Below, one piece after another: positions 1 to 8,778 of a stretch of DNA of 58,678 nucleotides. The notes under the pieces are model-generated. The model searched no databases, had not been told where the DNA came from, and saw nothing but the letters and a program-made list of their open reading frames with translations. This DNA comes from an uncultured Pelagibacteraceae bacterium (lineage in GTDB: Bacteria > Pseudomonadota > Alphaproteobacteria > Pelagibacterales > Pelagibacteraceae), in the NCBI GenBank assembly GCA_913045275.1, contig CAJWPG010000004.1, positions 1 through 58,678 of the forward strand, in the 5' to 3' direction. A program made the translations under genes and the position numbers. Position 1 is the first letter of the stretch; every line of letters begins with the position of its first letter.

Positions 1-4
1 TATT

Positions 5-49
5 GAAGTGTGTACGACAAATTTTGGTAACCTTAACCGTCCACACTTC
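5..49. other. Imperfect stem-loop of unknown identity at the window edge
   Basis: An 8-base inverted repeat, GAAGTGTG at 5-12 and CACACTTC at 42-49, encloses further possible pairing (GAC 16-18 with GTC 39-41; GGT 26-28 with ACC 36-38). It is richer in G and C than its surroundings. It could be the 3' end of a structured RNA or a terminator for a gene to the left of the window. I do not recognise a family and cannot choose the strand. Confidence 0.35.
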
Positions 50-82
50 TCTTCTTAAAATTTTAACAAATTAAATAGCTAA

Positions 83-101
83 TTAGGCTTATAAAGCCTA
101 A
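83..101. terminator. Palindromic hairpin, possible terminator
   Basis: TTAGGCTT (83-90) and AAGCCTAA (94-101) form a perfect 8-bp stem with a 3-nt loop. On the plus strand a T-run (111-116) lies about 10 bases downstream, further than in a textbook intrinsic terminator. It probably ends whatever transcript enters from the left, ahead of the peptidase gene at 230. It could also be an operator palindrome. Confidence 0.4.
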
Positions 102-229
102 TAAATAACATTTTTTCTTATGTTGAGTGCACCGCTTATATTAGAAAAAATTAATAAATCAAGTTATTAGATTTGAAAAAAATATGCTAAAAAACCTTAT
201 AAATCAATGCATTTTTAACCAAGTTATTA

Positions 230-1531
230 ATGACAATAAAAAAAAAAATTAAATTAATTGGTCAATATAGTTATTTTATTTGGCTTATATTTCTAATTTT
301 TTCTACAGTATTAGTTACTTACTTTTATGATCTTAATAAAAAAAATCAAATCAATTATCTAAATAGGTCTTTAAAAAATATTTATCTTAACAGTTCATTA
401 AAAAGAATAACTTCTGAACTAAAACCAAGATACATTTATATAGAACATAAGGTAAAAGAAGGTGACACTTATGAGAGTATTATAAATAATCTCAATATCC
501 AAAAAAAAGAAAAAAAATTATTTTTGAATTCGGTTACTAATAATAAAAATATTAATATTTTAAAATTAAATCAAAAAATTTTTTTTAAAATTGACAAAAA
601 AAATAATACAAAAATTGTAAATTTTACTATCGAAATAGATAAAAAAAAAAATATTTTCTTTGAAAAAATTGACAATGATGAAACTTTTGTTTCAAAAATT
701 ATTGAAAAAAATTTAACAAAAACAATAGCTTTTCAAGAAGGTATTATAAAAAGTAGTTTATACAATGCGGCTCTAAAACTTGGAATTAAACCAAATACAA
801 TAGTTGAATTTGCAAGATTATATGGTTTCCAAATAGATTTTCAAAGAGATATTTGGAAAAACGATTCTTTTCAAATAATCTATGAAGAATTCAAAAACGA
901 AGATGGTTCTGTAGTAGAAGTAGGAAACATTATTTATGCAAATTTAAATACCCAAAATACAGATCTTCAACTTTATAAATTTGAATATGAAAAAAATAAA
1001 ATTGATTATTTTGACGAAAGTGGAAAAAGCATTAGAAAAACTTTAATGAAAACTCCAATTAACGGTGCCAGACTTTCTTCATCTTTTGGTAAAAGAAAAC
1101 ACCCAATACTTGGTTTTACTAAAATGCATACTGGAACAGACTTTGCTGCTCCAAAAGGAACTCCAATAATGGCTTCGGGTCATGGAATTGTTGTTAAATC
1201 AAGCTGGTGTGGAGGAGGAGGAAATTGCGTAAAAATAAAACATAATTCTTCTTATCAAACTGTTTATGCTCATTTATCAAAATTTGGAAGAGGAATCAAA
1301 AAAGGAGTTAGAGTAAAACAAGGACAAATTATTGGATATGTTGGATCTACAGGTTTATCTACTGGTCCACACTTACATTATGAAGTTATTGAAAATGGTA
1401 GAAAGATAAATTCTCAAAAATTAAAATTACCATCAGGAAAAATCCTTAAAGGAAATTTGAGAAAGAAATTTGAAGTAAATAAAATTAAAATAGACGTATT
1501 AAAATCAGAGTTAATTTCAAAAATAAACTAA
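230..1531 (+). CDS. M23-family murein metallopeptidase, membrane anchored
   Basis: Predicted peptidoglycan endopeptidase of 433 residues. Residues about 14-31 form one hydrophobic N-terminal segment, so the rest should be periplasmic. A LysM/OapA-like stretch (VKEGDTYESI) lies near residue 80. The C-terminal third holds the M23 zinc site: H300-x3-D304 (HTGTD) and H381/H383 (HLH in GPHLHYEV). Family members cleave stem-peptide cross-links during cell elongation or division, or act as non-catalytic amidase activators. The zinc residues here look complete, so activity is likely. No partner gene lies beside it. Its 3' end overlaps the convergent DUF4167 gene by 4 bases. Confidence 0.9.
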   Translation: MTIKKKIKLIGQYSYFIWLIFLIFSTVLVTYFYDLNKKNQINYLNRSLKNIYLNSSLKRITSELKPRYIYIEHKVKEGDTYESIINNLNIQKKEKKLFLNSVTNNKNINILKLNQKIFFKIDKKNNTKIVNFTIEIDKKKNIFFEKIDNDETFVSKIIEKNLTKTIAFQEGIIKSSLYNAALKLGIKPNTIVEFARLYGFQIDFQRDIWKNDSFQIIYEEFKNEDGSVVEVGNIIYANLNTQNTDLQLYKFEYEKNKIDYFDESGKSIRKTLMKTPINGARLSSSFGKRKHPILGFTKMHTGTDFAAPKGTPIMASGHGIVVKSSWCGGGGNCVKIKHNSSYQTVYAHLSKFGRGIKKGVRVKQGQIIGYVGSTGLSTGPHLHYEVIENGRKINSQKLKLPSGKILKGNLRKKFEVNKIKIDVLKSELISKIN

Positions 1532-1923
1532 TCTGAAGTATTTAATTCAGGAGAAGGTTTTTTTTCCGCATCATTTTCGTTATAGTTATTGTTTTTAGAA
1601 GTTGTTTTATCTGTATTTGATAAATTTAAATTCAGTTCTTTGGCTAACTCGCGACTCTTTAAAATTCTTGCAAAATGGTCTGCATGTTGTAAATAATTTT
1701 CTGATAAAATCTTATCACCATTCGTAAGAGCTTCTCTTGCAAGATCATTATATTTATCTATTAATTTAGATGCATTTTGATTATTTCTACCTGGATTTTT
1801 TCTTTTAAAATCTAAATTGTTATTAAATTCTCCATTAATTTTGTGTCCATTTCTTTTTCTAAAATTTCTATCTCCATTAGGTTTAAATCTACTTCTTCTA
1901 AAATTATTTTTATAATTATTCAT
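1528..1923 (-). CDS. DUF4167 domain protein
   Basis: A 131-residue basic protein. The first 50 or so residues are low-complexity and rich in Asn, Arg and Lys. The middle (about 54-95) matches the alphaproteobacterial DUF4167 pattern YNDLAREAL...GDKI..ENYLQHADHF.RIL. The tail is acidic. In Alphaproteobacteria this family usually follows prfA-prmC, as here, and the start overlaps the prmC stop in TAATG. The function is not established; the basic disordered N-terminus suggests RNA or ribosome contact, which is inference. The 3' end overlaps the M23 gene through a shared CTAA. Confidence 0.85.
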   Translation of the reverse strand: MNNYKNNFRRSRFKPNGDRNFRKRNGHKINGEFNNNLDFKRKNPGRNNQNASKLIDKYNDLAREALTNGDKILSENYLQHADHFARILKSRELAKELNLNLSNTDKTTSKNNNYNENDAEKKPSPELNTSD

Positions 1924-2768
1924 TAATTAATTTTTGTATTTACTAAACACCTGTCTTTTCCTGAAAAATCTTTACATATTTTGTTAACATAAAATCCATT
2001 TTTTAGTAAAATTTTTATTGTATAGTCTTTTTGCTTCTCTCCAATTTCTATGAGCAGTTTGCCGCTATATTTTAATAATTTAGAACTCTTCTCAATTATT
2101 TTTTTTATTTCTTCGAAACCTGTAATCCCTCCATACAACGCTAATCTTGGTTCATACAGCCTAACATCATCATCTAATCTATTTAAATCTACTTTATTTA
2201 TATATGGAGGATTAGATATGATTAAATCATATTTTTTTGAATTAAACTTGTCAATATCGATATTAAAAAATTTAATTTTATTTTCTAAGTGATGCAATTT
2301 TGCATTAAATTTTGCTACTTTTAATGCTTCTATTGATATATCTATGGCTGTAGCAAGACAATTAGGTCTTTCTTTTAATAAGGAAACTATTAAACAACCA
2401 GAGCCAGTCCCAATATCTAAAATATTCATTGATTTGCCAATTGGCATATATTTTAAGGTTTGCTCTACAAGATGTTCGGATTCTGGCCTAGGTATAAGAG
2501 TTGATTTATTGATATAAAATTTATATTTCCAAAAAAATTTAAAACCCAAGATATAGGAAATTGGATTTTTATTTCTTCTTTTGTTTAAATAAAAAACAAA
2601 TTCATTCTTTTGGTTCTTGTTAATTTTATTATTTAAATTAATTAAAATTTCTTCTCTTGTTTTTTTTAAAACTTTTGACAAAATTAGTTCACAATCTAAA
2701 TTCGAACTTTTTATATTGTTAGCTCTTAATATTTGATTTCCTTTATTTAATATTTCTTGATATTTCAT
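1923..2768 (-). CDS. prmC: Peptide chain release factor N5-glutamine methyltransferase
   Basis: PrmC (HemK) methylates the Gln of the GGQ motif in release factors. The 281 residues have the usual order: a helical N-terminal release-factor-binding domain, the SAM motif ILDIGTGSG (about 117-125) and the catalytic NPPY motif (ISNPPYI, about 185-191). It follows prfA, its substrate gene, with no spacer, and overlaps DUF4167 by one base, so the three are translationally coupled. Length and motifs are normal. Confidence 0.95.
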   Translation of the reverse strand: MKYQEILNKGNQILRANNIKSSNLDCELILSKVLKKTREEILINLNNKINKNQKNEFVFYLNKRRNKNPISYILGFKFFWKYKFYINKSTLIPRPESEHLVEQTLKYMPIGKSMNILDIGTGSGCLIVSLLKERPNCLATAIDISIEALKVAKFNAKLHHLENKIKFFNIDIDKFNSKKYDLIISNPPYINKVDLNRLDDDVRLYEPRLALYGGITGFEEIKKIIEKSSKLLKYSGKLLIEIGEKQKDYTIKILLKNGFYVNKICKDFSGKDRCLVNTKIN

Positions 2769-3842
2769 TTAGCTTAAATTTCTTAGCTCTTCTTGTTGTG
2801 CTTGAATGCTTAAATTTTCAATCATTTCATCAAATATTTCGCCTTGCATAAATTCTTCCAATTTATGCAAAGTTAAGTTTATTCTATGATCGGTGACTCT
2901 TCCTTGTGGAAAATTATATGTTCTAATCCTTTCCGACCTATCTCCTGTTCCAATTTTGCTCTTCCTGTCTTGAGATCTTTCAGCGTCTCTTTTTTGCCTT
3001 TCCTTCTCATAAATTCTTGATCTTAATATTTTAAGTCCTTTTTCTTTATTTCTGATTTGTGATTTTTCATCTTGTTGGCTAACTACTATTCCAGTTGGCA
3101 AATGAGTAATTCTTACCGCAGAGTCGGTTGTGTTTACACTTTGTCCACCTGGTCCACTACTTCTAAAAACATCAATTCTTAAATCTTTATCTTCAATTTT
3201 TACATCCACCTCTTCTGCTTCTGGTAAAACTGCTACTGTTGCTGCCGAAGTATGAACTCTACCTTGTGTTTCGGTATCAGGAACTCTTTGAACTCTATGA
3301 ACTCCGCTTTCATACTTCAAAGAAGAATAAATATTTTTTCCTTTTATTGTTGCTATCACTTCTTTTAATCCTCCCGCATCGCTTTTTGATATAGTTATAA
3401 CTTCCATCAACCATTTTTTTTTGTGACTAACTTTTTCATACATTTTAAAAAGATCTGAAGCAAAAAGACTTGCTTCTAGCCCTCCGGTTCCTGCTCTTAT
3501 TTCTATAATCGCATTTTTTGTATCAGCTTCATCTTTAGGAAGTAAAAACAACTTAATTTTATTTTCATTATTATCATTATTTTTTATTAGATCTTCTAAT
3601 TCTAATTCTGCCAAATCTTTTATATCTTTTTCACTTTGTGTATCATTAATTATTTTTTCTAATTCTTCTTTGTTTTTTTCAAATAAGACATATTCTTTTG
3701 CTTCATGAATTATTTCATTTAATTCTGAGTATTCTTTTGATTTTTCAGCAAAACTTTTTTTATCAACTTCTCCTGAAGAAAGTTCTTTTTCTAATTCAGC
3801 GTGCTTACTGATTAAATTTTGAACTTTTTTATTTGGTAACAT
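2769..3842 (-). CDS. prfA: Peptide chain release factor 1
   Basis: RF1 reads UAA and UAG stop codons. The protein is 357 residues and has the GGQ peptidyl-tRNA hydrolysis motif in [10 protein letters not shown] near residue 230. The stop-codon-reading region begins [13 protein letters not shown], as in RF1 rather than RF2. No frameshift like that of RF2 is present. Its ATG overlaps the ispG stop (TAATG) and prmC follows directly, so the modifying enzyme and its substrate are co-expressed. Confidence 0.96.
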   Translation of the reverse strand: MLPNKKVQNLISKHAELEKELSSGEVDKKSFAEKSKEYSELNEIIHEAKEYVLFEKNKEELEKIINDTQSEKDIKDLAELELEDLIKNNDNNENKIKLFLLPKDEADTKNAIIEIRAGTGGLEASLFASDLFKMYEKVSHKKKWLMEVITISKSDAGGLKEVIATIKGKNIYSSLKYESGVHRVQRVPDTETQGRVHTSAATVAVLPEAEEVDVKIEDKDLRIDVFRSSGPGGQSVNTTDSAVRITHLPTGIVVSQQDEKSQIRNKEKGLKILRSRIYEKERQKRDAERSQDRKSKIGTGDRSERIRTYNFPQGRVTDHRINLTLHKLEEFMQGEIFDEMIENLSIQAQQEELRNLS

Positions 3843-4942
3843 TAGTTATTTTTTTCAATTTCTTTGGCTTTTTTTTCAACTAAATTTATAACTTTAGAAA
3901 TAATACTTTCGCTCGCTATTTTTTCTGTCTCAATGCCTTTTAAATAAAGCATATTGCTACCCTTTCCGCCACCTGTTATGCCAATATCGGTTTGCGATGC
4001 TTCGCCTGGTCCATTAACTACACACCCAATAATTGATAATGTTATTGGTGTTTTAATGTATGACAATTTCTCCTCCAGTATTTTTACTGTATCAATAACT
4101 TGAAATGCTTGCCTTGCGCAAGATGGGCATGAAATTATTTTTACTCCGCGTTTTCTAAGATTCAATGATTTTAATATTTCGTTCCCAACTTTTACTTCCT
4201 CAATCGGATTGTCAGATAAAGAAACTCTAATTGTATCTCCAATACCATCTAGCAATAATGTGCCAAATCCTATAGATGATTTAATACTTCCTGGCAAAAA
4301 ACTCCCTGCCTCTGTAATTCCTAGGTGTAAAGGATAATTAGTTTTTGATGATAATTGTTTATATGCGGCTATAGATAAAAAAACATCAGAGGATTTTACG
4401 CTTACTTTAAAGTTAAAAAAATCCTCATTTTCAATAATATCAATATTTCTTAATGCACTTTCAACAAGTGCTTCTGGGCAAGGTTCTTTATATTTTTCTA
4501 ATATATCCCTTTCAAGAGATCCTGCATTTACACCAATTCTTATTGAACAGTTATTGTTCTTTGCAGCATTAATTACTTCTTTGATTTTCTTTTCATCACC
4601 AATATTTCCAGGATTTATTCTTAAACATTTTGCTCCATTATCTGCTGCTTCAATTGCTCTTCTATAGTGAAAATGAATATCAGCCACTATTGGTACCGAA
4701 ACATGTTTAACTATTTCTTTTAAAGCTTTGGTAGAATCTTCATCGGGACATGAAACTCTTACAATGTCTGCGCCTACTTCTGAAATTTGATTTATTTGAT
4801 TTACAGTTTTTTTAACATCTTTAGTAATAGTATTGGTCATTGATTGGACAGAAATAGGATTGTTCCCACCAATTTTTACTTCTCCAACATTTATTTCTTT
4901 TGTTATTTTTCTTTTAATATCTCTAAATGACCTAATGCTCAT
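3842..4942 (-). CDS. ispG: (E)-4-hydroxy-3-methylbut-2-enyl-diphosphate synthase
   Basis: IspG (GcpE) carries out the penultimate step of the MEP isoprenoid pathway using a [4Fe-4S] cluster. The 366 residues start with the family signature [11 protein letters not shown]. The cluster cysteines lie near the C-terminus in SCPSCARQ and [11 protein letters not shown]. It sits 4 bases after lysC and overlaps prfA by one base. Length is typical of the short bacterial form. Confidence 0.96.
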   Translation of the reverse strand: MSIRSFRDIKRKITKEINVGEVKIGGNNPISVQSMTNTITKDVKKTVNQINQISEVGADIVRVSCPDEDSTKALKEIVKHVSVPIVADIHFHYRRAIEAADNGAKCLRINPGNIGDEKKIKEVINAAKNNNCSIRIGVNAGSLERDILEKYKEPCPEALVESALRNIDIIENEDFFNFKVSVKSSDVFLSIAAYKQLSSKTNYPLHLGITEAGSFLPGSIKSSIGFGTLLLDGIGDTIRVSLSDNPIEEVKVGNEILKSLNLRKRGVKIISCPSCARQAFQVIDTVKILEEKLSYIKTPITLSIIGCVVNGPGEASQTDIGITGGGKGSNMLYLKGIETEKIASESIISKVINLVEKKAKEIEKNN

Positions 4943-4946
4943 TTCT

Positions 4947-6161
4947 TTATACTTCTAATTTAAATTCTTTGTGTAGAGCGACAATTGCTTTCTTAATATT
5001 TTTTTTATCAATTAAAACTGATATTTTTATTTCCGATGTAGAAATGACTTGAATATTAATTTTATGCTTTGCCAATGCCTGAAACATTCTATAGGTTACC
5101 CCTGGAGTTGTTATCATTCCAACACCAATTATTGAAACTTTTGACACATTTTTATCAAATAATAACTTTTTATATTTAATTTTTTTATTAGAATTAGTTA
5201 TTTTTCTTGTTTTGCTTAAATCATCACTTTTAATTGTAAATGTTAAATCAGTTTCTTTTCCATTCGCTGAAATATTTTGAACCACCATATCAACATTTAT
5301 TGAACTTTCGGAAAGAGGCTTGAATATTGAAGCGGCAACTCCAGGTTTATCTTTTATTCCTACCAAGGTAACTTTTGCATCATTTTGTGTAGAAGAGATT
5401 CCAGTAATAATACTATGATTAATTATATTTTTTCTTTTTGTTATTAAAGTTCCAGATTTATTTTTAAAAGAAGATTTAACTTCAATATCTATTCTGCTCA
5501 ATCGAGCATCTTGAATAGAAGTTGGTTGCATTACTTTTGCACCTAATGATGCCATTTCCAACATCTCTTCATAGGATATTACTCTTATTTTTTTAGCTTT
5601 CTTTAATTTTTTTGGATCTGTAGTATATACTCCTTCCACATCAGTATAAATTATACACTTTTCTGCTTTAAAGAATTTTGCCATTATAATTGCGCTTGCA
5701 TCTGATCCACCTCTGCCTATTGTTGTGACTCTTCCTTCTCCATTTATTCCTTGAAAACCTGTAACAATTGGTATGCCACCAGACTTTAAATATTTAATTA
5801 TATTTCTTCTATAAACTTGATTAATTATTGAGTATTTGTGATTATTATCGGTAATAATAGGAATTTGCCAACCCATCCATGATCGTGATTTGTAACCTTT
5901 GTGTATTAATCTTCCTGCAATTAATGCACAAGCCACCTGTTCTCCCGAAGAAACTAATACATCATATTCTGCATTGGAAAAATTATTGCTTATATTCTTT
6001 GATTTATTTACCAAATCATTTGTTGCTCCACTCATTGCTGAAGAAACGACAATTACCTTGTATTTTTTTTTTACATACTTAGTTATTATATTTGTTACTT
6101 TTTTTATTCTATCAATAGTACCTACTGATGTGCCTCCAAATTTTAAAACTACAATTTTCAT
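4947..6161 (-). CDS. lysC: Aspartate kinase
   Basis: Phosphorylates aspartate, the first step toward lysine/DAP, threonine and methionine. The 404-residue monofunctional enzyme begins with KFGGTSVG, has the catalytic-region motif [12 protein letters not shown] (about 146-157), and ends in two ACT repeats (from about 265; [10 protein letters not shown] and [10 protein letters not shown]) that usually bind feedback inhibitors. dapD and dapE for the same route lie at 53511-55488. It heads the lysC-ispG-prfA-prmC-DUF4167 run and is divergent from ubiG across 68 bases. Confidence 0.95.
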   Translation of the reverse strand: MKIVVLKFGGTSVGTIDRIKKVTNIITKYVKKKYKVIVVSSAMSGATNDLVNKSKNISNNFSNAEYDVLVSSGEQVACALIAGRLIHKGYKSRSWMGWQIPIITDNNHKYSIINQVYRRNIIKYLKSGGIPIVTGFQGINGEGRVTTIGRGGSDASAIIMAKFFKAEKCIIYTDVEGVYTTDPKKLKKAKKIRVISYEEMLEMASLGAKVMQPTSIQDARLSRIDIEVKSSFKNKSGTLITKRKNIINHSIITGISSTQNDAKVTLVGIKDKPGVAASIFKPLSESSINVDMVVQNISANGKETDLTFTIKSDDLSKTRKITNSNKKIKYKKLLFDKNVSKVSIIGVGMITTPGVTYRMFQALAKHKINIQVISTSEIKISVLIDKKNIKKAIVALHKEFKLEV

Positions 6162-6229
6162 TAAATTAATTTTTTTAATAAGTTAAAATATATTGATAAA
6201 ATACATCTTGATTATAAAGTCAATTAAGA

Positions 6230-6958
6230 ATGAAAAATAACACATTAGATAAAAAAGAAATAGAAAAATTTTCAAAAATTGCAGAAGAATGGTGGAATCC
6301 AACTGGTAAATTTAGACCTTTACATAAATTTAACCCAATTAGAATAAAATATATAAAAGATAATTTAATTAATGATTTTGATCTAATAAATAATAAAAAA
6401 CCTCTCGATGGTTTAAAAATATTAGATATAGGATGTGGCGGAGGCTTATTGTCAGAACCAATGGCAAGACTTGGAGCGAAAGTTACTGGGATAGATCCTA
6501 TAAAAAGAAACATAGAAATTGCAAAACATCATTTAAATAAGAGCAAGCTTAACATTAAATATTACAACTTTTCTCCTGAGAAATTTAAATCAAATAATAA
6601 ATATGATGTAATTTTAAATATGGAAATTGTAGAACATGTTGAAAACGTTGATATTTTTATAAAACAAAGTGCAAAGTTTTTAAAAAAATCAGGAATTATG
6701 TTTATTGCAACATTAAATCAAACATTAAAATCTTATCTTTTTGCAATAGTCGGCGCTGAGTATATTTTAAAATGGCTGCCTATTGGCACGCATGATTGGC
6801 AAAAATTTATTAAACCCGCTGAACTTATTACAATATGTAAAAAAAATTCACTAAACTTAAAAACTGTTGATGGAATAAGTTTTAATCCAATAATAGATAA
6901 ATGGAATATTTCTATTGATAAATCTGTAAACTATATTGCTAAATTTAAAAAAAATTAA
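6230..6958 (+). CDS. ubiG: Ubiquinone biosynthesis O-methyltransferase
   Basis: A class I SAM-dependent methyltransferase that performs both O-methylations of ubiquinone synthesis. The 242 residues include WWNPTGKFRPLH near the N-terminus, motif I ILDIGCGGGLLSEP (about 64-77), and THDWQKFI in the C-terminal part, all characteristic of UbiG. The lysC/ubiG divergent arrangement is common in Alphaproteobacteria. Its TAA shares a TTAA with the stop of the convergent DUF1178 gene. Confidence 0.95.
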   Translation: MKNNTLDKKEIEKFSKIAEEWWNPTGKFRPLHKFNPIRIKYIKDNLINDFDLINNKKPLDGLKILDIGCGGGLLSEPMARLGAKVTGIDPIKRNIEIAKHHLNKSKLNIKYYNFSPEKFKSNNKYDVILNMEIVEHVENVDIFIKQSAKFLKKSGIMFIATLNQTLKSYLFAIVGAEYILKWLPIGTHDWQKFIKPAELITICKKNSLNLKTVDGISFNPIIDKWNISIDKSVNYIAKFKKN

Positions 6959-7380
6959 TTTTCCTTATCATTAAACCAAGGAATAATCTCTGTTTCAATT
7001 CCTTCATTTTTTAACTCTTTTACTTCTTCCGATGAGGCTTTACCATAAATTCCTTTTTTTTCTTTTTTCTTGTTATAATGAATTGACCTTGCCTCATATG
7101 CAAAATTATCACCAACAAATTCAAAATTGTCCTTAATAAATTTTTGGTAATTTTTAAGTTTATTTTTTACTTCTCTAAGTTTTTGTTCATTTTGTTCAAA
7201 AGTTTTCTTTTTAGCGTTTGTGAGATTTGGTGACATAGGGGATTTTTCTATTTTTATAGAATTACAATTCTGGCAGTTAAGATGCTTAAGTTTTTTTAAA
7301 CGGTCAAATTCTTTCGATGAGCTAAACCAGCTTACAAATTCTAATGAGCAATTTTTACATTTTAAACAATACTTGATCAT
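6955..7380 (-). CDS. DUF1178 family zinc-ribbon-like protein
   Basis: A 141-residue soluble protein of unknown function. The N-terminus has two Cys pairs (CLKCKNC and CQNC, within the first 40 residues) that look like a zinc ribbon. The remainder contains the family's conserved F.VGDNFAYEARSIH segment followed by a lysine-rich stretch. Family members occur widely in Alphaproteobacteria. It lies 39 bases after the argJ start on the same strand. Confidence 0.85.
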   Translation of the reverse strand: MIKYCLKCKNCSLEFVSWFSSSKEFDRLKKLKHLNCQNCNSIKIEKSPMSPNLTNAKKKTFEQNEQKLREVKNKLKNYQKFIKDNFEFVGDNFAYEARSIHYNKKKEKKGIYGKASSEEVKELKNEGIETEIIPWFNDKEN

Positions 7381-7419
7381 AAAATTATCTAATTAAATAT
7401 TTTATAAAATTCAATGCCT

Positions 7420-8721
7420 TCAAGATCTATAATCTGCATTAATTTCTATATATTTTTTTGTTAAATCCATTGTGTATGCAGTAAAATCTTTTTTTCCTAA
7501 ACCAATATCTACAGTAATATCTATTAATTCATTTTTCATATATTCACCTACTATTTTTTCATCATAATCTTGACGTAGATTTCCTTTAACTAAAACTTTA
7601 TAAGGTCCTATGTTAATTGACAACTTTTTTTCATCAATCTTTGCATTGCTTTTTCCTATCGCCATTGCAATTCTTCCCCAATTGGGATCTTCACCGGCAA
7701 TTGCGGTTTTAACTAGAGGAGAGTTGGCTATAGAAAAACATATATTTTTTGCATCCTCTTCTGTTTTGGTATTCTTGCATTTTATACTAATAAATTTAGA
7801 AGAGCCTTCTCCATCTGCAGCAATTCTTTTTGCCAAATTTAACAATACATCTTTTAAAGATTGACGAAAATTTTTTAGCCTTGAGTCTTTGAAGTCTTTT
7901 ATATTTAGATTATTTGCTTTATTGGTTGAAAAAAGTGAAACCATATCATTAGTGCTTGTGTCTCCATCACAAGAGATGGCATTAAATGTAGTTTTTATAC
8001 TTTCATTAAGAATTTTTTGTAAAATTGAAGAAGATAAGCTGGCATCAGTAAAAACAAAACCAAGTGCTGTTGCCATATTTGGATGGATCATGCCTGAACC
8101 TTTGGCAATTCCGTAGATTTTTATATTTGTAGATCCAATTTTACATTCTGACATTGTAAGTTTTGGTTTCGTGTCTGTGGTAATTATTCCCATGGCCGCT
8201 TTAATCCAAATTAGTTTGTTTTGTGTATATTTTATATTGTTAACTAGCTTGGATATTGTATTTTTAATTTTATTAAGAGGAAATTTTTCTCCTATAGTTC
8301 CTGTGCATGCAAATAATATTTCATTTGAATTAATTTTTTTAGGATGTTCCTCATCTAATTTTTGCTTTTCCGTTAATTTTTTAGATAAATCATTAGCAAG
8401 TTCTTTGATAGCAATAAAACCCGTTGATCCAGTCAAAGCGTTTGCGTTTCTTGTATTTATTAGTAAGGCACTTAATTTTTTAGATTTTACTTTTTGATTC
8501 CATTTTATATTCTCAGAAACTATCTTTGATTGGGTAAAAACTGAGGCATAGCTGGCTCCATCTCTAAAATAAAATAAAACTAAATCATCTCTTTTTTGGT
8601 CATATAAATTAGCGCTAACTGTTGAAATAGAAACTCCATCTATATGTTCTAAATCTTGAAAATCAGCTATTTTTGACTTTCTATTTCTATCATCAAAAAA
8701 GTTGTTTATGTTAAAAACCAT
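7420..8721 (-). CDS. argJ: Glutamate N-acetyltransferase / amino-acid acetyltransferase
   Basis: ArgJ recycles acetyl groups between N-acetylornithine and glutamate, and often also makes N-acetylglutamate from acetyl-CoA. The 433-residue precursor has the oxyanion-hole region ACTGTIGE and the self-cleavage site in PNMATALGF, where Thr becomes the new N-terminus of the beta chain. With argB (51972), argD (20466) and argF (19537), it gives most of the ornithine branch in this window. It is divergent from secA across 57 bases. Confidence 0.95.
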   Translation of the reverse strand: MVFNINNFFDDRNRKSKIADFQDLEHIDGVSISTVSANLYDQKRDDLVLFYFRDGASYASVFTQSKIVSENIKWNQKVKSKKLSALLINTRNANALTGSTGFIAIKELANDLSKKLTEKQKLDEEHPKKINSNEILFACTGTIGEKFPLNKIKNTISKLVNNIKYTQNKLIWIKAAMGIITTDTKPKLTMSECKIGSTNIKIYGIAKGSGMIHPNMATALGFVFTDASLSSSILQKILNESIKTTFNAISCDGDTSTNDMVSLFSTNKANNLNIKDFKDSRLKNFRQSLKDVLLNLAKRIAADGEGSSKFISIKCKNTKTEEDAKNICFSIANSPLVKTAIAGEDPNWGRIAMAIGKSNAKIDEKKLSINIGPYKVLVKGNLRQDYDEKIVGEYMKNELIDITVDIGLGKKDFTAYTMDLTKKYIEINADYRS

Positions 8722-8778
8722 GATATTTAAATTAATAAAATAATTACTATATAATCATAATAATTAATTTACATCAAA

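Noticed and set aside
121-229. Promoter of the M23 gene (TTGAAA 173-178, TATAAA 198-203)
   Set aside because: The 19-base spacer and the AT-rich background make the match too weak to call.
2050-2292. Antisense ORF inside prmC (and similar long frames inside secA, argJ, lysC, rpsA)
   Set aside because: These are shadows of real genes: they lack recognisable domains, lie wholly within well-identified genes on the other strand, and are Phe/Leu/Ser-rich as expected from reversed Lys/Asn/Glu codons.
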